Source: Microlunatus capsulatus
GTDB taxonomy: Bacteria; Actinomycetota; Actinomycetes; Propionibacteriales; Propionibacteriaceae
DNA length: 64,000 nt
Direction: 5' to 3'
Assembly (NCBI RefSeq): GCF_017876495.1
Contig: NZ_JAGIOB010000001.1
Location: forward strand, 3,534,001-3,598,000
Below, in pieces: positions 42,300 to 50,822 of this stretch. Position 1 is the stretch's first letter; the number at the start of each line of letters is the position of its first letter. The position numbers were made by a program, and so were the translations under genes. Below the pieces are notes generated by a model, which was given only the letters and a program-made list of their open reading frames with translations, was not told the DNA's origin and did not search any database.

Positions 42300-42647
42300 A
42301 TGGACGCCGCCACCCCGCCCGCCGCCCCCGCCGCGACGCCCGCGTCCGCGCGGGTGGAGATCACCTACTGCACCCAGTGCCGCTGGCTGCTCCGGGCGAC
42401 CTGGGTGGCCTCGGAGCTGCTGACGACGTTCGGCACCGACCTCGCCGAGGTGGCCCTGGTCCCCGGCACGGGCGGGGTCTTCCGCGTCCGGCTCGGCGAG
42501 GACGTCGTCTGGGACCGCTCCGTCGACGGCGGCTTCCCCGAGCTCGCCGACCTCAAGCGCGTGGTCCGCGACCGGGTCGCCCCCGGCCGCAGCCTCGGGC
42601 ACACCGACCGGGCCGCGGCGGCCCGGACCGCCCCGCCCGCCGGCTGA
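42300..42647 (+). CDS. SelT/SelW/SelH (Rdx) family thioredoxin-like protein
   Basis: 115 residues from ATG 42300. Rdx core: VEITYCTQCRWLLRATWVASELL with the CxxC motif that replaces Cys-Sec of selenoproteins, then VALVPGTGGVFRVRLGEDVVWDRSVDGGFPELADLKRVVRD. A redox role is likely. A CAGGCT six bases before the start may act as its -10 element. Divergent from the CrtI-like gene, 42 bases apart. Confidence 0.9.
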   Translation: MDAATPPAAPAATPASARVEITYCTQCRWLLRATWVASELLTTFGTDLAEVALVPGTGGVFRVRLGEDVVWDRSVDGGFPELADLKRVVRDRVAPGRSLGHTDRAAAARTAPPAG

Positions 42648-42668
42648 GCTCGGGCCCGCCGTCGGGCC

Positions 42669-42722
42669 TTGACGTGTCAGCGGGGCGGTGTAGATTGGTC
42701 CGCAGATCGAACAGGCGTTCGA
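42669..42722 (+). promoter_or_regulatory. LexA-controlled promoter (SOS box) of the dinB operon
   Basis: TTGACG (42669-42674) and TAGATT (42691-42696) are 16 bases apart. Ten bases on lies TCGAACAGGCGTTCGA (42707-42722), a perfect 6-bp palindrome of the actinobacterial LexA type (TCGAAC-N4-GTTCGA), covering the expected transcription start. It should silence the operon until DNA damage. A leader of about 220 bases with no clear gene follows. Confidence 0.85.
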
Positions 42723-42945
42723 TTACCACCTCCGCTCTTGGGGAAGCAGCGGGGGAACGGGGACGGACGCCTGCAGGATGCGGCGTCGTGTTCGCGGCAC
42801 GCGCTCCTGGCTCGCCCCGGCGCGCACGGACCTCGACCCCCGTCCGCGCCGGGGTGGCCCGTCCTCCCGCGACACCCCTGACCGTGCTCCCGGCCGCGCG
42901 CCGGCGTCCGGTCACGCCCTCGTCCCACCTGCCCTGAGGAGTGCC

Positions 42946-43266
42946 GTGCCCGTCCGCAGGAGCGCCAGCGCGCTCGGTCCGTCGTCCGCCCACCCGCCCG
43001 AGCGTCCGGTCGCCGGCGTCGAGCCCGTCCACGTCCGGACCGAGACCGTCGACGGCGTCGAGACGCCGGCCCAGCTGCTGCGCGGCGACCGGCTCTGGCT
43101 GGTCCGCGCGGCCGAGCTGCTCGCCGGGCCCGGCCGGCGGTGGCGGGTCGCCGCCGCTCCGGGCCCCGGGGTGGCGCCGGTGCCGCTGGAGCTGGCGCTC
43201 GCCGACGGCCGCTGGACCCTCGCCGAGCCGTCCCGCGCCGGCGCCGGGGAGCCGGCGTGGGCGTGA
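42946..43266 (+). CDS. DUF6504-family protein of the SOS operon
   Basis: 106 residues from GTG 42946, four bases after GAGGAG. The segment VHVRTETVDGVETPAQLLRGDRLWLVRA is the pattern of DUF6504 proteins, which are often encoded beside translesion polymerase genes in actinobacteria. First gene after the LexA box. It overlaps the HEPN gene by GTGA. Function unknown; its position suggests a part in damage tolerance. Confidence 0.75.
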   Translation: MPVRRSASALGPSSAHPPERPVAGVEPVHVRTETVDGVETPAQLLRGDRLWLVRAAELLAGPGRRWRVAAAPGPGVAPVPLELALADGRWTLAEPSRAGAGEPAWA

Positions 43267-43718
43267 GCACGGTCGAGCCCGTCCGGCTGGCCGAGCGGCA
43301 GGCGTCGCGGGAGCGCGGCCGCCGCGCGGTGGCGGCCGACCTGGCCCGGGCCCGCGCGGCCCTGGACGAGGCCGCGGACCTGACGACGGCGGCCGAGCGC
43401 TACCTCGCGACCCAGGCGGCGGCGCTCCGCGTCGCGGCCGTCGTCCTCGCCGTCCGGGCCCGCCCGGCCCCGGGCGCCCGACCCCGCAACGCCTGGCGGC
43501 TGCTGGCCGAGGTCGCCCCCGAGCTGGCGGAGTGGGCCGCCTTCTACGCCGCCACCGAGCACCGGCGCGACGCGCTGCGCGGTGGCGCGACCGGGCTGGT
43601 CAGCGCCCGGGAGGCCGACGACCTGCTCCGCGACACCGAGGAGTTCCTCGCGCTGGTCGAGCACGCCGTGGCGCCGCCGGGCCCGGCCGCCCACCGGCCA
43701 CGGCGGGGGACCACGTGA
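43263..43718 (+). CDS. HEPN-domain protein (SAV_6107 type)
   Basis: 151 residues from GTG 43263. All helical: ADLARARAALDEAADLTTAAERYLATQAAALRVAAVVLAVRARP and RPRNAWRLLAEVAPELAEWAAFYAA, the pattern of SAV_6107-type HEPN proteins. HEPN domains in other settings are RNases or nucleotide-binding units; the RxxxxH motif of active RNases is not obvious. Second gene of the SOS operon. Confidence 0.8.
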   Translation: MSTVEPVRLAERQASRERGRRAVAADLARARAALDEAADLTTAAERYLATQAAALRVAAVVLAVRARPAPGARPRNAWRLLAEVAPELAEWAAFYAATEHRRDALRGGATGLVSAREADDLLRDTEEFLALVEHAVAPPGPAAHRPRRGTT

Positions 43719-43742
43719 GGGCCGCGACGGCGCCGGCCCGGC

Positions 43743-43748
43743 TAGGCT
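43743..43748 (+). promoter_or_regulatory. Possible internal -10 element (TAGGCT) of the SOS operon
   Basis: It lies 56 bases before the methyltransferase ATG, so the last two genes might also be transcribed without LexA control. No matching -35 box is clear. Confidence 0.35.
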
Positions 43749-43804
43749 GCGGCTCGACGGCGGGCCCTCCCGGGCCGCGCCCGCCCGGCACGCAGGAGGA
43801 GACG

Positions 43805-44542
43805 ATGGTCGAGGCCCGACGCCGGCGGTCGGTCTCGGCGACCTTCCTGCTGGACCTGCTGGCCGGCCAGCTGCGCGGGCTCGACCCCGCGGGCGCACCG
43901 CTCGACGTCGTCGACCTCGGCGGCGGCACGGGTGGCGTGGCCACCGCTCTCGCCGGGCACGGCCACCGCGTCACCGTCATCGACCCCAGCCCGGACGCCC
44001 TCGCCTCCCTCGAGCGGCGGACGGCCGAGGCGGGCCTCGAGGGGCGCATCGTCGGCCGGCAGGGCGACGCGGCCGACCTCGTCGACGTCGTGGGCGAGCG
44101 CTCCGTCGACGTCGTCGTCTGCCACCGGGTGCTGGAGGTCGTGGAGTCCCCGGCCGAGGCCCTGACGGCGGTCGCGGCGGTGCTGCGCCCGGGCGGCGCG
44201 CTCAGCCTGCTCGCCTCCCAGCGCCGCGCGGCCGTGCTCGGCCACGCCCTGGCCGGGCACCTCGGCCTGGCCCGCCGGGCCTGGGCCGACCCCCGCCGCT
44301 TCGACCACGAGGGCCTCGTCGACCTGCTCGCCGGCGCCGGCTTCGACGTCCAGGCCAGCCACGGCATCGGCGCGCTGGCCGACCACGTCGCGGAGCAGGT
44401 GCTGGAGGCCGAGCCCGGGGCGCTCGCGGACCTGACGGCGCTCGAGGCCGAGGTGAGCACCGACCCGGCCTTCCGCGCCCTGGCCCCGCAGGTGCACCTC
44501 TTCGCCCGGGTCGGCCTGACGACCCCGGCCGCCGTCGACTGA
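43805..44542 (+). CDS. Class I SAM-dependent methyltransferase of the SOS operon
   Basis: 245 residues from ATG 43805 behind AGGAGGAG. SAM loop VVDLGGGTGGVATALAGHGH, acidic residue in VIDPSPD, then VVVCHRVLEVVESP. It resembles the CmoA/SmtA/UbiE type. Genes of this kind lie directly before dinB in many actinobacteria. Substrate unknown; it may methylate a small molecule or tRNA base. Confidence 0.85.
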   Translation: MVEARRRRSVSATFLLDLLAGQLRGLDPAGAPLDVVDLGGGTGGVATALAGHGHRVTVIDPSPDALASLERRTAEAGLEGRIVGRQGDAADLVDVVGERSVDVVVCHRVLEVVESPAEALTAVAAVLRPGGALSLLASQRRAAVLGHALAGHLGLARRAWADPRRFDHEGLVDLLAGAGFDVQASHGIGALADHVAEQVLEAEPGALADLTALEAEVSTDPAFRALAPQVHLFARVGLTTPAAVD

Positions 44543-44555
44543 GCCGGGGCAGGCC

Positions 44556-45755
44556 GTGAGCAGCGGGGGACCGCCGGGCCGGGACCGGCCGACCGGCCCG
44601 ATCATCATGCACGTCGACATGGACGCCTTCTACGCCTCGGTGGCCCTGCGGGAGCGGCCCGAGCTGCACGGGACGCCCGTCGTCGTCGGCGGCGAGCACC
44701 GCGGTGTCGTGCTCTCGGCGACCTACGAGGCGCGGGCGCTGGGCGTCCGGTCCGGGATGTCCTCGGGCCAGGCCCGCCGGCTGGCGCCCTCGGCCACGTT
44801 CGTGCCGCCCGACTTCGACGCCTACGCCGAGGTGTCGCGCGCCATCGTCGCCGTGTTCGGCACCGTCTCCGCCGTCGTGGAGTCGGCCTCGATCGACGAG
44901 GCGTTCCTCGACCTGACCGGGTCGGTGCGGATGTTCGGCCCGCCGGCCGGGATCGGCGAGCACGTCCGCGCCGTCGTCGCCGACGAGCAGGGCATCACCT
45001 GCTCGGTGGGCATCGGGCCCACCAAGTTCGTCGCCAAGATGGCCAGCCGCGCCGCCAAGCCCGACGGCCTCGTCGAGGTCCCGCCGGGCCGGGTCGAGGC
45101 CTTCCTCCACCCGCACCCGGTGGAGGCCATGTGGGGGGTCGGCCCCGCCACGGCCCGCCGGCTGCACGGCCTCGGCCTGGAGACGGTCGCCGACCTCGCC
45201 GCCACCCCGGTCGCCACCCTGCGGCAGACCTTCGGCCCGCACAGCGGCCGGGCGCTGCACGAGCTGGCCCACGGCCGGGACCGCCGGCGGGTGGTGCCCA
45301 CCGAGCCCGAGCGCAGCGTCGGCTCCCAGGAGACGTTGGGCCGCGACACCGACGACCCGGACGTCGTCCGCCGCGAGCTGCTCCGGATGGCCGACCGGAC
45401 AGCGGGCCGGATGCGCCGCGCGGGACTGGTCGGTCGGACGGTGGCGGTGGCGCTGCGCTTCTCCGACTTCACCGAGGTCACCCGCTCGGCCACCCTGACC
45501 ACGCCCACCGACGTCACCGAGGAGATCTACGCCGCCGCGGTCGCGCTCTACGAGAAGCTGGGCCTGGAGCGGGCGCGGATCCGCCGCGTCGGGGTCCGGG
45601 TGGAGGGCGTCACCCCGGCCCGCCAGGCCTACCGGCAGCCCTCGCTCACCGACCCGGAGCACGGCTGGCAGGAGGCCGACCAGGCCGTCGACGCCGCCGT
45701 GCGCAAGTTCGGCCCGGCCGCGGTCCAGCGGCTGGCGCTCACCCGTCGACACTGA
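44556..45755 (+). CDS. dinB: DNA polymerase IV (Y-family translesion polymerase)
   Basis: 399 residues from GTG 44556. Y-family palm and catalytic acids: IMHVDMDAFYASVALRERP and SASIDEAFLDLTGS. YEARALGVRSGM is the finger contact, and KFVAKMASRAAKPDGL leads to the HhH thumb (VGPATARRLHGLGLETVADLA) and little finger. No C-terminal beta-clamp motif stands out (TRRH end). It copies damaged DNA with low fidelity. Last gene of the LexA-box operon; the link to SOS is supported by the box at 42707. Confidence 0.95.
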   Translation: MSSGGPPGRDRPTGPIIMHVDMDAFYASVALRERPELHGTPVVVGGEHRGVVLSATYEARALGVRSGMSSGQARRLAPSATFVPPDFDAYAEVSRAIVAVFGTVSAVVESASIDEAFLDLTGSVRMFGPPAGIGEHVRAVVADEQGITCSVGIGPTKFVAKMASRAAKPDGLVEVPPGRVEAFLHPHPVEAMWGVGPATARRLHGLGLETVADLAATPVATLRQTFGPHSGRALHELAHGRDRRRVVPTEPERSVGSQETLGRDTDDPDVVRRELLRMADRTAGRMRRAGLVGRTVAVALRFSDFTEVTRSATLTTPTDVTEEIYAAAVALYEKLGLERARIRRVGVRVEGVTPARQAYRQPSLTDPEHGWQEADQAVDAAVRKFGPAAVQRLALTRRH

Positions 45756-45887
45756 TCGGTGGATTCCGTTTCCTCTAGCCGATATGCCACCTAAACTGAA
45801 CTCGACTCGCCCAGCAGGGCGGCGCTGGATGGACGAGACCTCCGCGAGCTCGGCCAGGGACCCCCTGGCCGGTGACCGGTAGCGACG

Positions 45888-45893
45888 TACGAT
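45888..45893 (+). promoter_or_regulatory. -10 element (TACGAT) of the DUF3040 gene
   Basis: It lies 40 bases before GTG 45934, which gives a short leader with the GGAGG ribosome site. No clear -35 box. The 178-bp gap before it (45756-45933) shows an AT-rich spot around 45765-45800 but no other element I can name. Confidence 0.4.
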
Positions 45894-45933
45894 GGCGGGG
45901 AGTCAACGACGAGACCGGCGGGAGGTGGGTCAA

Positions 45934-46350
45934 GTGGCCCTCTCGGACGAGGAGCAGCGGCTCCTGGCGCAGATGGAGGCCGCTCTGGCGGCTGAGGACC
46001 CGAAGCTGGTCAACGCCTTGCGCGGGACCGGCGTGCGACGGGTCCACCGGCGTCGAGCGGCGGTCGCCGGGGTCGGGTTCTTCCTGGGTCTGGCCCTGCT
46101 GGTGGCCGGCATCTCCCTCAAGAACGACGTCGTCAGCATCGTGGTGAGCGTCCTCGGCTTCGTGGTGATGGTGGCCGCGTCGGTGGTGGCGATCTACTCC
46201 TGGCAGCACGTCGGCGGCCCGGGGGCCGAGTCCGCGCAGACGCCCGACCGGGCCACCAGCGCCCAGGGCTCGCGCGGCGGCGGCGACCAGGGCTTCATGA
46301 ACAAGATGGAGGAGCGCTGGCGCAAGCGCCGCGACGAGTCGGGCTTCTGA
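45934..46350 (+). CDS. DUF3040 membrane protein
   Basis: 138 residues from GTG 45934, eight bases after GGAGG. The family start VALSDEEQRLLAQMEAALAAEDPK is unmistakable. Two transmembrane helices (about 54-72 and 78-100) and a charged C-terminal tail ending MEERWRKRRDESGF. DUF3040 genes usually sit near mraZ in actinobacteria; here an esterase gene and the moxR operon lie between. Role unknown, perhaps in division or cell wall growth. A strong terminator follows. Confidence 0.9.
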   Translation: MALSDEEQRLLAQMEAALAAEDPKLVNALRGTGVRRVHRRRAAVAGVGFFLGLALLVAGISLKNDVVSIVVSVLGFVVMVAASVVAIYSWQHVGGPGAESAQTPDRATSAQGSRGGGDQGFMNKMEERWRKRRDESGF

Positions 46351-46365
46351 CTCCCACCTCCACCC

Positions 46366-46402
46366 CCACGACGCATCTGCTCACCGAGCAGGTGCGTCGT
46401 GG
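46366..46402 (+). terminator. Strong hairpin terminator after the DUF3040 gene
   Basis: Arms of 17 bases (46366-46382 and 46386-46402) pair completely, with one G-T wobble, around a three-base loop. It begins 16 bases after the stop. Confidence 0.8.
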
Positions 46403-46438
46403 CGTCTCCGGGCCCGTGCGCACCGGCTCGGGTGCCCG

Positions 46439-47338
46439 CTGACCACCCGCCGCCGGCTGCTCGCCCTCGCGCCGCCCGCCCTCGGCGCCCTCGGCCTCGG
46501 CCTGCTCACCGGCTGCCGGACCGGTCCCGCCCCGACCCCGCAGGAGAGCCCCGTGCCGCGCTACCGCTACGGCGACCACCCCAGCCAGTACGCCGAGCTG
46601 AGCCTGCCCGCCGGCTCCGGCCCGGTGCCCGTCGTCGTCGTGGTGCACGGCGGGTTCTGGCGGGACGCCTACGACGCCGACCTCGCCCGTCCGCTGGCCG
46701 CCGACCTGGTGCCGCGCGGCTGGGCGGCGCTGGTCGTCGAGTACCGCCGCGTCGGCCGCAGCCGCACCGACGGCGGGGGCGGCTGGCCGGGGACCGCGCT
46801 CGACGTCGCGGCCGCCGTGGACGGCCTGGCCGGGCCGGGGCAGGAGCTGGCCGGCGGCCGGCTCGACCTCGACCACGTCGTCGCCCTCGGGCACTCCGCC
46901 GGCGGGCACCTGGCCGGCTGGCTCGCCGCCCGACCGGGGCTGCCGGCCGGCGCTCCCGGTGCCGGCCCGGCCGTCCGGCTGAGCGGGTTCGTCTCCCAGG
47001 CCGGCGTCCTCGACCTGGTGAGCGCCGCGCGCGAGCAGGTGGGCGGCGACGCGGTGCCCGACCTGATGGGCGGCGGCCCCGACGAGCAGCCGGAGGCCTA
47101 CGCGCTGGCCTCGCCGACGGCGCGGCTGCCGCTGGGCGTCGCCTCGGTCTGCGTGCACGGCGCCGCGGACACCAACGTCCCGTTCCGCCAGTCCGAGGCG
47201 TTCGTGGCCGCGTCCCGCGCGGCGGGGGACCGCAGCGAGCTCCGGCGGTTCGACGGCGACCACTTCGCGCCGATCACCGTCGGCACCCCGGCCTGGGCGC
47301 TCTGCGTCGAGGCGCTCGACGCCCTGCGCGCCGGCTGA
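46439..47338 (+). CDS. Alpha/beta hydrolase lipoprotein (esterase, BD-FAE-like)
   Basis: A GTG at 46553 would give a 261-residue protein, but in the same frame the upstream 38 codons encode a convincing lipoprotein signal: Arg-rich start TTRRRLL, a hydrophobic core and the lipobox LLTGC. The only possible start for that version is CTG 46439; no ATG or GTG is in frame nearby. The mature part has VVVVVHGGFWRDAYDADLA (oxyanion hole HGGFW), the nucleophile GHSAGGHLA, an Asp in VHGAADTNVPF and a His in GDHFAPI. It is an esterase of the BD-FAE or kynurenine formamidase type. Start uncertain. Confidence 0.82.
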   Translation: MTTRRRLLALAPPALGALGLGLLTGCRTGPAPTPQESPVPRYRYGDHPSQYAELSLPAGSGPVPVVVVVHGGFWRDAYDADLARPLAADLVPRGWAALVVEYRRVGRSRTDGGGGWPGTALDVAAAVDGLAGPGQELAGGRLDLDHVVALGHSAGGHLAGWLAARPGLPAGAPGAGPAVRLSGFVSQAGVLDLVSAAREQVGGDAVPDLMGGGPDEQPEAYALASPTARLPLGVASVCVHGAADTNVPFRQSEAFVAASRAAGDRSELRRFDGDHFAPITVGTPAWALCVEALDALRAG

Positions 47339-47341
47339 GGC

Positions 47342-49558
47342 CTAGACGCCGGGGTCACCGCCGCCGCGCCGGAACAGCGAGCGCGGGACCAGCAGCCCCA
47401 GCAGCCGGCGGCGCCGGGTCAGGGGTGCCACGATCCCGCGTCGGATCTCCTGGGTCAGCGCGGGCAGCGCCGCGGTGTCGGCGTCGAGGCTCCGCGCGTA
47501 GCGCGAGCGCTCCACCAGGGTGGCCACCTGCCCCATCGCCGCCGACTCCCCGGCGTCGAGGCGGTCGCCGACCTGGCGCCCGATCACCTGCGGGGACCCC
47601 TCGGGCCAGCGGCCGCCGTGGTCGAGGACGGTGTCGCGGATCTCGGCCCACGCCGCCTCGACCTGCTCGTCGCCGAGCTGGTCGCCGGACAGCCGGGCGG
47701 TGCGCCGCCGGATCCGGAGCGTCGCCGGCGCGGCCAGCACCAGGAGCAGCACCAGGCCCGCCCCCGTGCCCAGCAGCGTGCGCGCCCACGGGAAGGCGCC
47801 GTCCGTGCCGTCGGCCGTCTGCTGGTCGGCGGGCACGTCCTCCGGGGCGGTCGAGGGGGCGTCCGCGCTGGCGCTCGGGGCGGCCGTCGGCTCCTCGCTC
47901 GCGTTGTCGGAGGGGTCCTCGGCGCCCTGCAGGGTCCAGGGCGGGGCCGAGCCGGTGACGCTGCCCGGCGTCGGCTCGAAGCGGACCCAGCCGTAGCCGG
48001 AGAAGTACAGCTCCGGCCAGGCGTGCATGTCGCGGATGGAGACCCGGTAGGTGTCGCCGTCGCGCTCGCCCGGCAGGAAGCCGACCGAGACCCGCGAGGG
48101 GATGCCGACGACGCGGGCCATCATCGCCATGGCCCCGGCGAACTGCTCGCAGTAGCCGCGGCGGTCGCGGAGCAGGAAGTTCTCCAGCGCCCGGTAGCCG
48201 CTGCCGGGCAGCGGCTCGGTGCTGTAGGTGAACCGGCTGCCCCGCAGGTAGGCCTGGATCGCCGCGGCCTTGTCGGCCGAGCCGTCGGCGTCCTTGGTGA
48301 CCTCCTGCGCCAGCCGGACGAGGTCCTCGGGCAGGTCCTCGGGGATGGCGCCCGTGACCGAGTCGTCCAGCGGGGTGCCCGCGACGGCGCCGCGGAGGTC
48401 GCTGGCGTCGGGGGCCAGGTCGAGGCTCTGCACCGAGTAGCTGAGATCGGTGAGGGCCTGCGCCTCGTTCTCGCCGTTCACCACGGTGAGGGAGTTGGCG
48501 TCGTAGCGCCAGTCGCCGGCGGCCTCGAAGCTGCGCGGGGCGTAGGGCAGCGGCAGGTACTGCGAGCGGAAGTTCTTGACGGTGATCCGGGTGGTGCGCT
48601 GCTCGTCCGGGACGTCGGTGAGCCCGGGCACCGCGGGGAGCTGGTTGCCGGTGTTGAGCCGGATCTGGACGTTGCTCCAGCCGTCGGCGTCGAACCGCGG
48701 CAGGGAGGCCAGCCGGAGGTAGACCCCGCCGGGCTCGGAGGTCCGGTAGTCGATGACCTCCTGGTCCTGCGGCTGGTTGAGGTTGCGGCGCAGGTCGAGG
48801 CTGGGGTCGGTGAGCTGGAGCGGTCCGCTGCCGCCCGGGCCGTTGCCGAAGCCGACGCCGGGCAGCGAGAGCGTCGGCAGCAGGCCGCCGAGCACGAGGG
48901 TGCCCACCAGGGCGGGGACGCCGATGAGCGCGGCCGCGCGCCAGACCACGGGGGCGGCGCCGACCGACTCGGCGCTGTCGCGGGACAGCCCGCGCGTCCA
49001 GCGGTCGGAGCCGTTCAGCCCGTCCGCGACGAGGACCCCGACGTAGCCGAGGGCCACCAGCAGGAAGCTGGTGACGCCGGTGTCGGTGCCCAGCGTGAGC
49101 GCGGGCACGAGGAAGAGGGTGGCGGTCGGCGCGATGGCCCAGGCCGGCCGGGCCAGGCCGGCGGCGAGCAGGTCGGTGATGACCAGCAGGCCCGCGACCA
49201 GCGTCGCGAAGATCAGCGTCACGCCGTCGTCGGGGTCCATCGGGGTGCCCTGGGACTGCATGTGCAGCACGCCGCCCTGCCAGAGGCCGGCGTAGTGCTG
49301 GTACCAGGGCAGGCCGAGGCCCGGCATCGTGAGGCTGAGGCCGACGCTGAGCAGCACGGTCGTCAGCAGCTGGGCCGCCAGCACGAGGCCGCCGCCCAGC
49401 CGCGCCCGGCGCAGGAGCGCGGTGAGCACCCCGAGGACGGCGAGGAAGAACCAGGACGCCCCGAGGTAGGAGAGGTCCGAGGTCAGCGGCACCAGGGTGA
49501 AGCCGGCCAGGAACAGGGCGAGGACGACGGCAGCCGTCATCCGGTCGGTGGCGCGCAT
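47342..49558 (-). CDS. Transglutaminase-domain membrane protein (TgpA/DUF3488 type)
   Basis: 738 residues from ATG 49558, overlapping the DUF58 stop as TGATG. About six transmembrane helices occupy residues 8-240, then an outside domain with the transglutaminase core: catalytic Cys in RRGYCEQFAGAMAMMARVVGIPSRV, His in DMHAWPELYF and Asp or Glu in GWVRFEPTPG. A Ser/Ala/Pro linker, one further helix (about 620-640) and a cytoplasmic tail follow. The operon moxR - DUF58 - transglutaminase is widespread; its role is unknown, perhaps protein maturation at the cell surface. Confidence 0.93.
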   Translation of the reverse strand: MRATDRMTAAVVLALFLAGFTLVPLTSDLSYLGASWFFLAVLGVLTALLRRARLGGGLVLAAQLLTTVLLSVGLSLTMPGLGLPWYQHYAGLWQGGVLHMQSQGTPMDPDDGVTLIFATLVAGLLVITDLLAAGLARPAWAIAPTATLFLVPALTLGTDTGVTSFLLVALGYVGVLVADGLNGSDRWTRGLSRDSAESVGAAPVVWRAAALIGVPALVGTLVLGGLLPTLSLPGVGFGNGPGGSGPLQLTDPSLDLRRNLNQPQDQEVIDYRTSEPGGVYLRLASLPRFDADGWSNVQIRLNTGNQLPAVPGLTDVPDEQRTTRITVKNFRSQYLPLPYAPRSFEAAGDWRYDANSLTVVNGENEAQALTDLSYSVQSLDLAPDASDLRGAVAGTPLDDSVTGAIPEDLPEDLVRLAQEVTKDADGSADKAAAIQAYLRGSRFTYSTEPLPGSGYRALENFLLRDRRGYCEQFAGAMAMMARVVGIPSRVSVGFLPGERDGDTYRVSIRDMHAWPELYFSGYGWVRFEPTPGSVTGSAPPWTLQGAEDPSDNASEEPTAAPSASADAPSTAPEDVPADQQTADGTDGAFPWARTLLGTGAGLVLLLVLAAPATLRIRRRTARLSGDQLGDEQVEAAWAEIRDTVLDHGGRWPEGSPQVIGRQVGDRLDAGESAAMGQVATLVERSRYARSLDADTAALPALTQEIRRGIVAPLTRRRRLLGLLVPRSLFRRGGGDPGV

Positions 49559-50820
49559 CAGACCCCCACGGGTGCGTTCTCGAGCGCGGCCCAGGCGTCG
49601 GCGACGCCCATCCCGCGCGGGACCTCGACGACCCGCCACTGGTTCTCGCGGAGGATCCGGGTGGCCAGCTCCTGCTCCGCGCGGCGGCGCGGGCTGGCCG
49701 GGGTGTCGGCGAAGGTGTCGACGTCGAGCAGCAGGGCCAGACCCTGCGCCCGGTTGCGCTGCAGCCGCAGCAGCGCGTTCGCGTCCTCGGCGTCCAGTCG
49801 GCCGAGGACCGCGACCACCAGCTGGCCGGGCCGGTCGGCGGCGGCGGACTCGACCGCGTAGTGCAGGCTCGACGTCACCTTGGGCACGAGGTCGGTGAGC
49901 CGGCTGACGACGACCTCGGCCGACGCCGCGCTGTGCTGGCCGAGGACGCTGCTGACGTGCAGCGGGCCGTCGGCCTCGAACACCTCGACGGTGTAGCCCT
50001 CGTCGAGGAAGTGCAGGGCGACCGAGGCGGCGGCGGAGACGGCCCACTCCAGCGAGCTCTGCAGCCCGGCGCCGGCGTGCGCGGCCGAGCGCGAGTCGAG
50101 GATGACGCTGGCGCTGGGATCCCAGGCCTGCTCCTCCCGGCGCACCATCAGCTGGCCGCGGTGGGCGGTGGAGCGCCAGTGGATGCGGCGCACCTCGTCG
50201 CCCTGGCGGTACTCCCGCACCAGGGCGTCGTCCTGGCCGACCACGCCGATCCGGTGGGGCCGGGCCTCACCGGTGCTGCCGCCCCCGCCCGTCGAGCGGA
50301 CCGGGGGCAGCGGGACCACCTGCGGGGTGACCATCACCTCGCTGGTGGCGACGAACTGGCGGTCCAGCTGGACCAGCCCGAAGGGGTCGGTGGTGCGGAC
50401 CAGCAGCGGGCCGGTGCGGAACCGGCCCCGGACGCGGCCGAGCAGCGGGTACTCGACCTCGCGGCGCCAGCTCAGCCCCGCCTTGTCGACGAGGAAGCGG
50501 GGGCGCGGCCCCAGCTCGGGGGGCACCTCGTCCTCCAGCCGGAGGATGCCCGCCGGCAGCCGGCCGTCCTGGCCCAGGGTGATCCGGCCGCGCATGGGCG
50601 AGCCGAGCGGCACCCGGGACGGCTCGACCGAGCGCTCGCAGGACAGCCGCAGCCGCGCCCGCGAGACGAGCAGGGCGGCGACGACCGGCAGCGCCAGCAC
50701 CAGCAGGGCCAGCCGCATGACGTCGCGCTGGCCGGCGAACATCGCGACCAGCAGGCCCACCAGGCCGACGACGACGAACAGCCGGCCGCGGGTGGTCAGC
50801 AGCCGCCAGGGTCGGGTCAC
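49558..50820 (-). CDS. DUF58 domain protein
   Basis: 420 residues from GTG 50820, two bases after the moxR stop. Two N-terminal transmembrane helices (about 13-50), then the DUF58 domain with its signature VREYRQGDEVRRIHWRSTAH (about residues 200-220) and a von Willebrand A-like segment SASVILDSRSAAHAGAG. It normally partners the MoxR ATPase encoded before it. Confidence 0.93.
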   Translation of the reverse strand: MTRPWRLLTTRGRLFVVVGLVGLLVAMFAGQRDVMRLALLVLALPVVAALLVSRARLRLSCERSVEPSRVPLGSPMRGRITLGQDGRLPAGILRLEDEVPPELGPRPRFLVDKAGLSWRREVEYPLLGRVRGRFRTGPLLVRTTDPFGLVQLDRQFVATSEVMVTPQVVPLPPVRSTGGGGSTGEARPHRIGVVGQDDALVREYRQGDEVRRIHWRSTAHRGQLMVRREEQAWDPSASVILDSRSAAHAGAGLQSSLEWAVSAAASVALHFLDEGYTVEVFEADGPLHVSSVLGQHSAASAEVVVSRLTDLVPKVTSSLHYAVESAAADRPGQLVVAVLGRLDAEDANALLRLQRNRAQGLALLLDVDTFADTPASPRRRAEQELATRILRENQWRVVEVPRGMGVADAWAALENAPVGV

Positions 50821-50822
50821 GC

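Noticed and set aside
38208-42647. A 1479-codon open frame on the plus strand
   Set aside because: It runs antisense through metF, the helicase and the CrtI-like gene. Its product is low-complexity (Gly, Arg, Gln, Val, His) without domains. Stop codons are rare in such GC-rich DNA, so this is a shadow.
42669-42881. A small frame overlapping the SOS promoter
   Set aside because: It would start inside the -35 region and runs across the LexA box; no ribosome site and no protein-like pattern.
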